Origin: Ottelia alismoides
Lineage: Eukaryota; Streptophyta; Magnoliopsida; Alismatales; Hydrocharitaceae
Direction of reading: 5' to 3'
NCBI GenBank assembly: GCA_037367405.1
Contig: JAZKJV010002626.1
Span: 372,001-436,000, forward strand
Length of the DNA stretch: 64,000 nt
In this document: one piece after another, positions 56,934 through 64,000 of the stretch
Position numbering within the stretch: position 1 is the first letter of the stretch
Layout of the letters: each line of letters opens with the position of its first letter
Notes under the pieces: model-generated
The model's database searches: none
Told to the model about the DNA's origin: nothing
What the model saw: the letters and a program-made list of their open reading frames with translations, nothing else
Made by a program: the position numbers and the translations under genes

Positions 56934-57784
56934 AGACGCACACAGGTGGAAATACTTGCCCTCCTCTAGGGAGGGAAGTGCACCCAACCCATCCAGTGAT
57001 GATGAGTTTTGAGGACAGGAGATTGTGGGTTGCAATAAAGCTTCAAAAGAGGGATAGTCTACTGGCTCAAGAGGAAAAACTCCCTATGTAAATGTTGTTG
57101 TATATAGTATTCAAAAAAATGCAAAAATCAAAAACTCCAAAAAAGTGGTCAGGTCTGTACAAAAATAAAAATGCCTGTCGGAGTGTACATATGTGGATAG
57201 TCAATAAGCAAGCTTGAGCTTCAAAGTCAATTTATGTGAGCCTGCAGCTGGATGACTTGACTACACTGGTCTTACATCCTAGGATAGGTAGCTATAGTGG
57301 CTACCGTTCATTCTTCTCTTCACCCCTCCTCTTGAGCTAGTTGCCACTTGAACTAAGAAGGGAATACCCTGATCCTCGAGGAATGAGTTTTTGGATTGGG
57401 TAATCATTGGGTTGTCATATTGGAGAAGTCAATCTCTTTGTCATTTCAGTTGGGAAGAGCCACTATCACTTACACTGTACGAGTCAGATTCATAGTCATA
57501 AGGGTTTGCGCATGAGTTGAAATATTTCCTACCAGGCTATTGAGGAGACTTGAGAAGAGTTTTGGGATTCTCGAAGGCTGTTGGATTTCAAGTCCGGTTC
57601 TCATTAAGGTTCCGAGTGCACTAAATTCCATAGGTCCGACTTAAGCTCCAAACTTTGATTTTGTGTAGACAAGCTTGATAGTTAAACTTAATCCAATTTT
57701 CTTCTTTTTCTTTTCTTTATTTTTCTTTTCTACACTTATTGCATAAGTGTTTGCTAGGGACTAGCAAAGGCATGTATAGGGGGA
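56934..57784 (+). other. Element C 3' UTR, right part, and polypurine tract
   Basis: Continues C's shared region after B: CACACAGGTGGAAATACTTG aligns with D's CACACGGGTGGAAACATCTG, then the 60-bp block (about 57027-57090), then the CTAAGAAGGGAATACC block. It ends with the TTTGCTAG-GGA-CTAGCAAA hairpin (about 57746-57766) and ATGTATAGGGGGA before the 3' LTR. Confidence 0.8.
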
Positions 57785-60700
57785 TGATGAATCTACGTTT
57801 CATCATCTTTATTCTATCATTTTGGCCTTAAAACCCTAGTAAATGCGTGCAAATAGCATTAATTCATGCATTTTATCATCCATGCATTATTATGTAAATA
57901 GTGTATAAAATGCGGTTTTTTAAAGTAAAAATTATAGAATAAAGAAAAGAAAAGAAAAGGGATAAAATATTGAAAATATTTTATAATCCGAAACCCCGAG
58001 ACCTAGGCATCTCGATGACTAGGTCGACAAGGAATAAAGTAGGGGGAGATAAGGGCCAAAATACATTTTATTTAATTCACTTTTTATTCATTTGGGACCT
58101 ATTTTTAATACCACTTTTTATACTTCAAATAAAGAAACTTTGTACATGAATGTTGTAGATAATTAAATAAAAAAACAAAATTGATTTCATACAAAAATAA
58201 TGTACAGATAAAAAGTTAAGATCTAATAAGTTTCCAGAATCCCAAATTCCAAGACCTATATATCTCAAATAAAAACTTGAAATTTATCAAAATCCCCTTT
58301 AATTGTATATAACTTTTAATAAACTATTTAATGAAGGTGGTTTCCTATTTTTCGGAGCTACGGTTTGAAAGTTGAGTTTTGGACCCCTATTGTATAGTTG
58401 TACATATTAAAATATTCATTTTATTTATTTATAATTATTTTTATAATGTTTTATCTTTATAATTTCGTAAATATTATTTATAATCTATGTGTATATTAAA
58501 ACTTGAATAAAAACATAGATAAAATACAAAGATTAAATACCTGTATATAATATCTAGGTATAATACCGATAAAGATACCTATATAATTTCTATTTCTATT
58601 TTATTAAGTGTACAAAACACATCGGAATAATAAAACAAAAATATATAGAAGTTTTTAAAAATAAGTTATAAATATATAAAATAATAAATCAAAAATAAAT
58701 AAATTTAATATACAAAATAAAAATAAAATATTAAAATATATAGATATATATACCTATATAACCCTAAAAAGGAACTGGTAATTTTTAATCTCGAAAAAAT
58801 AAATAAAAATCATAATAAAATACTTTATAAAATAACAAACATTTTTTATTTTAAAACCTAAAATTAATAAAATTATTTTTTATTTTTAATTTAATTTACA
58901 AATCAGTTAATTGCTTTTTGTCTTTTTGCGGATGACATGGCCCAATCAGGCCACACCATCCGTTGACCCGGGATCAACTCCATGACCCCCGGTCTGGGAC
59001 TGTTGGATCTTCGTTTCTACCCTCCTCAGAATTTTGCCCTCGCATCTTTCACCATTGTGGACAGGTCCCTTCTTGACAAATTTTCCTGGTACATCGATCT
59101 TACACGCCTAGGGTTTTTATTGAGGATCCGATCATCCGTTCGCTAGATAAATCTAGTTCATCGTGTCACTTCTCAACTGTACGTCGGCTACCTCCTTCGT
59201 TCTGACATGCTCACAATTTCGGTCACTGTTTCTCGATTTTTTTTCTATGTTGTGTTGCTCGAGGTGACATTGACCCTTCATGAAAGTTACCCTCTGATCA
59301 TCCCTACTCCACGCCGGGTGCACAAATCTTCCAAAATCTCATTGCATCAATCGCAATTCCTCCTTGAACCTCGTGCCATGACCCTTCTATGCATAAACCC
59401 CCCTCTCGCCATTTTGGCTCCTCGGTTTTTCACCTACCCGATTCTTCCACCTCGGAGTAGCCTAGGATCGAGCCTTCGTTACATGGAGTGTTCTCCTTGC
59501 TCCAGGAACCCGGAGGAAAGGCGTAGGGGGTCTACACAACCATCGTCGGAGTTCTAGTCCTGGCGGTTACATCTCACGGCCTTTGGCCGCTCGAGGTCAT
59601 TTTTCTGATTGTTTTTCTCGCTGCTTAGTTAGCCATTAGTTTTAAAATTCAGTTCGTGCATTTAACTTGTTGTTCAATCGATTAGCTAGCGTAGAGACCA
59701 TCCTCAATTCCACGTACGCCATTCAACACCAATAAAAAGCCAGGTCTTTTTTCATTTCTCTGTCGTGCTACCCCTTTTAATTGTAGGGCCTGAAGGGGGC
59801 TTCTGCGCCCCATTTGGAACCTGGAAGAAGCTCCAGGACCACTGGCACATCATCGAGCTCCAAGGACCCACCGTTGGTCCTCGGATATTTCTGGTGGAGC
59901 TGATAGTTGAGGAGCATCGTGAAGAACAAGTAGAGACCCTTGGTTGAGCTCCATCTTTTTGAAAACACACGTATTGTTGATTTGAAGCTCGCCATGCACG
60001 AGTTCGTCAGGGGTTCTTTCTGACCAGCTCCGAGCCGTTGGATCAAGAACTTTTCTTCGTGTGCGCCAGGTGACGTCCGATCTGACCAAGCGCCCACCAT
60101 CAGATCCATCTGCAGGATCTAATCTCTGCCGTGCAAATAGAAGCGTCATCGATGCCCCAGGAGAGGAAACATGTATAAGTGGAATATCTTCAGTCGTCCG
60201 ATCTCCTCGATTGGGTATTTTGCAAAGTTTCACCCATATTTTTTTATTTCTAGTACCAAAAAATTCTTGTCGCAAATTCTTGACTCCAGGCCTCTTTTGT
60301 ATTTCAAAATAGTCCGGCAAATTCTTGTCATCTTACATTATTCGTGGATATTTTGCGATTACCCCCTAATTTCTGAATATTGCAAATACATCCCTGGCAG
60401 CACGCGTCAGTCACGTGCAGGTTTGGTTATTTTACAGGATTTGCTCCTGGGTTTTTGGTGATTATTATTTAGTCCAGAGAGTTTTTAATTAGTTATAATT
60501 TATGTGGTAAAATCGCACAGTGGTCCTTGCTCCTTTGCTTATTTGCAAAAATACCCTAGCCCGTAATGTAATTTCTCTTTGTTGCCTCTAATTATTTCAT
60601 GCATCTACAAATTTCTTAAAAATTTACAAAAATTAGCAGAAGTTCATGTTGCATTCCACTTTCATGCTATATTTTTATTTTGCATTTTTGTTACGTTTTA

Positions 60701-61649
60701 TTATTTATAAAAATTCAAAAACATGCATTTTCAGCACTGTTTGCACTAGAAAATTCATAAAAATCACAAAATGTTTTTGAAAAATTCCAAATAAAATGTA
60801 TTTTGCTTGTTTTCGTGTGTTTTCATTCCAATCTAAAAATCCCTAAAAAATTCAAAAGAAAACTCCTAAAAATTAGAAAACCCCAAAAACCTTCATAAAA
60901 ATCTTAAAAACTCAAGAAAAATCCCAAAAATATAATTTTTATCTCTGAATTTGATCTGATTTATTACTGTACTTTAAAATTAATTTGAGGAATTTTGGAC
61001 TCTATTTGATATTTTTCATTCACATTTTAATTTCGTCCAGCAACTTTGATCATTGTTTTCTTGTATTTTGCCTTTAAAAATATCAAAAAAATTAGGGAAA
61101 ATTTAGAAAAATCACAAAAACATTAGCAAAATACAAAAAGTCCAAAAATATCTCATTTCCTGCATTTTGAAGATTTTTACCTATTTGTCCCTATCCCTTA
61201 TCGCTTTTACATATATATCTATCCTATATAGTTGTATGTCCTTATTAAAAGAAAAAAGAAAAAATAAATAGAATATAAAAAGAAAATACAAAATCAGTAA
61301 ATTTAAAATTAAAATATAAAATTATAAAATCAAAAATCAAATAAAAAATATAAAGATTAAAAACCCACAAAATAGCACATTGTAGGCATTTGATCACATT
61401 CACTCTTGAGCAGTTATTTTTGATCTAACTTGCTTGTTCCCTGTGTTCAACACTCTACACATACATTCACTATATACACTATTGTTGTAGAGTTATAATA
61501 TATTTTATCACATTTTGATTTTCATTGCTTGATTTATTTGTTGTGGGTTGATTGTTGATTGACCCGGGTTTGGTGAGCGGTCACCTCAGTGACATTATGA
61601 TCTCGCCTTGTGTGGATTACTCTAAACCCTCGCAAAATCCGTGTAATCA
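57785..61649 (+). repeat. Element C 3' LTR
   Basis: 3865 bp, TGATGAATC...GTGTAATCA. Shorter than the 5' copy mainly through a deletion near 60240-60290. ORFs such as 59850-60320 (minus, 156 codons) are not conserved in the 5' LTR and are rejected. Confidence 0.9.
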
Positions 61650-61654
61650 CCCAT
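61650..61654. repeat. Element C target-site duplication (right)
   Basis: CCCAT, against CACAT on the left. Confidence 0.55.
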
Positions 61655-63795
61655 CCACCATAATGAGAGGTGTCTTAGAACTCCGAGTTACCCTTTGGTA
61701 ATAGTAATTGAGTGTGTAAGTGAGCGGCGACAGGTCTCCAACTCCGACGAGATCCACGGCATACCCCCGCCATGCAACAGCTCCTCCAGCAAGCTGCTTG
61801 AGCTCAGGCCCGCTACTGACCTTCGAGCGACGACCAGAGCCTCTCCAGTGAGTCTCCAACCCCCGGTAGCTTCATCCATTCTTCATTGATCTTCTTTCTA
61901 TTTTTATCTCGATCTTCTTCCATTTTTTCTGCCTTCTCCGATATACTTCACCCTCCACTGACCATCCATCGAGCTTCACCTTGAATCTCTGGCCTTTGTG
62001 TATCCCTTCATTCACTCCGATGACCCATCGCATCTCCTCTGACCAAAGCTCTGTCATCACGGTGGAGTTAGATCACCGTCCACCTTTCACTCCACTACAG
62101 GCCTCACCGTACATCCATTGCACTCCATAAAAACGGGAACCATTTGTTTTGGCATCAACTAAACCTGCAGGAGCCCCTTCTTCATTGACCGGAGTCTTTA
62201 CCAGAGCTGCTTCGAGCACCAATGACTTCGGCTACTAGACCACCTCCGTGTCATCCAAGACCTCTGCGATCTTTCCGATCTCTCCAAGAGTCTTCGACGA
62301 GTTTCATTGAGCACGGGGTAGGGCGGCGGAGCCAGGATCATCTCTCTAGAGCCTTGCCACATCAACTGCAGGAGGCGGCCGACTGAAGAAGATGACGCGC
62401 AGTTGCCGTTGGATCATTGTGATCTAACGGCCTCGATCGAGCCATGTCGCCCACCTCCGTTGAATCAGGAGGATCCAACAGCCAACGTTAGTCTAGGTTG
62501 CCATTTGCTTTGAGATCCAGATACCGTTGGATAAATCTTGATCCAAATGCTAGTTGCACATCATGTCTCCATCATCATCAGCTGTTGGATCTCTCCTTAT
62601 CCGATGGTCTAGCAAGCGCCACGTATGCGCTATGAGCCTCTTCACTGACCCTAGGCTCAAAGCAACCGAAGCAGACCCAAAGCAGAGTCTGAGTCTCCCG
62701 AGCCTCCTACGCCTTTCGATCCTATCTCATCACGTGTCCAGTGAGGGCTGGGTATATTTCATTGAGGCCCTTACAACTTTTAGAAATTGCAAATCAGTCC
62801 ATGCTTGGTGCGTCACTAGAGGAGCACATGTTCTGGTGGGAATTTTGCATCCATACTTCCGGCATTATAAGTATTTGCACCTTAGTCCCTATATGCATAT
62901 TTTATTTTATGCAATTTTATTTTCTTTTTTGCATTTTGGTCACTATGTTTGCACGCATATTTAGGTGTCCCTTTCTCATCATTTTTAAATTTCAAAAATT
63001 GCTTGTTGTAGTTTAACTTGTCCTGTATCTATGTGAACACGTGTCATATTTTTGTGAGCTTCATTGAATTTATTAATATTATTTTGGTGGAATTTGAAAT
63101 AATTTACCCATTGGGTGCCATTTATTTATTATTAAATTATTTGTTGCTCCAAAAATCTCCATAAAATTACATTAGACTTAGGTGAAGTTGCTCTATATTG
63201 TTCCCAAAAATAAAATCATTTGCACGCATATCGAGGCCTAAATAAATTAATTGGTCTTTTGTTGGATTGATTTTTAGTAGGTCCAATTTGCAATATTTTT
63301 TAGGTTTATTAATTTTCCTGGATTCATCTCACATAGAAATATGTAAGATAATTTTTGTACCTGAAAATAATGTGCTTTAGTATTTATTAAAATTAACTTT
63401 GTAAAAATTACCCTGCATTCACATTAAATTCATATTTAATTCGATTAGAGTCTAAAAATTCAAAAAACATTGCAGTTAGTCTCATCACATATCTTTTTCT
63501 GGCCAAGTTTCATTAATTTTGGACTTTATTTGATTAAGATTTGGCTTGAAATTGCATTATGTCTACAAAGTTGCATAAAAAAATCACAAAAAGACCAAAA
63601 ATACTCTTCGAAAAATCTGACATCGAAATTAACTGAAAATTTACCTATGGAGACAGTTGTCTCCCTGAGTTCGACCTTGGGCTTGCCCAAGTAAAATAAA
63701 ATTTCCGCTTGAAATTAATTGAACATTGATCCGACTGGTTTTTGACAAGTTCTCGATTACCCGACTGCAATGAATGACAAAATTTGATGCGAACA
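61655..63795 (+). repeat. Element D 3' LTR, right part
   Basis: GC-rich to about 62750, then AT-rich U5-like sequence with wording similar to the U5 of other LTRs here (GAGTTCGACCTTGGGCTTGCCC at about 63668 against TTCGACCCTGGTCGC in B). The end near GCGAACA at 63795 is tentative. ORFs up to 136 codons (62554-62964) show no domain. Confidence 0.5.
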
Positions 63796-64000
63796 TTAAT
63801 CCGCTTGAATTAACAAGGGTAGCCAGGTACTTATCAATAGTGCCTAGAGATTAAGCTCCAGGCACACATGATTTTTGGATTCTCTCTAAACATACGAATT
63901 AAAACTAAAAACTAAGTATAGAATAGAATTTTTTGCTAAATAATTACCTACGAACTGAAGATAGGGGCCTCGATTCAATGGGAATCGAAGAGGCATGACG
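63796..64000. other. Sequence beyond element D, unassigned
   Basis: AT-rich with no gene or LTR terminus recognised. A small CGATTC/GAATCG hairpin lies at about 63971-63987. Confidence 0.3.

Larger units (their letters stand above)
16593..61649 (+). mobile_element. Element C: non-autonomous Athila-like retrotransposon, no gag or pol
   Basis: Bounded by LTRs 16593-20617 and 57785-61649, both starting TGATGAATC and ending GTGTAATCA, with an imperfect 5-bp TSD. Without the nested B (25541-56928) and B's extra TSD copy, C is about 13.66 kb. Its internal region has a tRNA-Asp-like PBS, a leader, a broken ORF with a protease remnant and acidic tail, the 3' hairpin array and the shared 3' blocks. 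No RT, RNase H or integrase is present. The LTRs differ in length and by many substitutions, so C is clearly older than B and A. Confidence 0.85.
11882..63795 (+). mobile_element. Element D: old Athila-like retrotransposon, outermost of the nest
   Basis: D is visible as a broken RNase H/integrase region (12035-13730), a 3' non-coding region with hairpins (13731-15070), a PPT-like AAGTATAGG and an LTR starting TGATGAGTC at 15087. That LTR is split by element C at 16592/16593 and resumes at 61650, fading near 63795. Gag, protease, RT and 5' LTR are absent; the minus-strand LTR F abuts the pol remnant at 11881. The LTR's right end is uncertain because no PBS or TSD is available to fix it. The many stops and frameshifts indicate the oldest plus-strand layer. 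Confidence 0.6.

Noticed and set aside
59850..60320. 156-codon minus-strand ORF
   Set aside because: It is inside C's 3' LTR; the matching place in the 5' LTR has no equivalent frame.

Overview
The window is plant nuclear DNA made almost entirely of LTR retrotransposons. I see no host gene, rRNA, confident tRNA or CRISPR array. The evidence for a flowering plant is a full-length Ty3/gypsy polyprotein of the Athila type (no chromodomain, FMDD reverse transcriptase, primer site for tRNA-Asp), several degraded relatives, and decayed Ty1/copia fragments. The nesting suggests old, gene-poor, possibly pericentromeric chromatin. I cannot name the species.

The main structure is a set of nested insertions, all on the + strand, with boundaries read from LTR ends, primer-binding sites and target-site duplications (TSDs). 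Element A (31765-50290, TSD GTCAC, two 3474-bp LTRs differing at about nine bases) is intact, young and carries a 2135-codon gag-pro-pol frame. A sits inside the coding frame of element B (25541-56928, TSD GTATG, LTRs about 3.55 kb), which has gag and a long acidic ORF but no pol. B sits inside the 3' non-coding region of element C (16593-61649, TSD CACAT/CCCAT, LTRs 4.03 and 3.87 kb), which lacks gag and pol and keeps a protease remnant without its active site plus an acidic ORF. C sits inside the 3' LTR of element D (internal remnant from about 11882, LTR from 15087, resuming at 61650), whose broken RNase H/integrase region is still readable. LTR divergence rises from A to B to C, in agreement with the nesting order.

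The left 12 kb is an older patchwork: a minus-strand LTR end (1-297), a minus-strand copia pol pseudogene (298-1976), two nested plus-strand LTR pieces (1977-3521 and 3522 to about 5060), an unassigned stretch, a TATA-bearing promoter region near 6850, a probable minus-strand LTR piece (about 7500-8960), a small plus-strand copia fragment (about 9060-9330) and a minus-strand LTR of the D family ending at 11881.

The most unusual content is non-coding. Elements A-D have mostly different LTRs and proteins, yet share an ordered set of RNA-like modules: a leader stem-loop capped by GCATGTTCCTATAG with covarying arms (A, B, C); an array of three to six hairpins after the ORF, each ending in AAGTATAGGGGG, a copy of the true polypurine tract; a terminal switch-like module in which GAGTTATG can pair with either of two partners; and a conserved block of about 60 bp further downstream. 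The LTRs share inverted W-box palindromes, palindromic first 20-odd bases, CACGTG palindromes and a possible intron just downstream of the promoter. Inference: the gag-only and ORF-only elements B and C kept the cis signals needed for mobilisation by an autonomous relative such as A.
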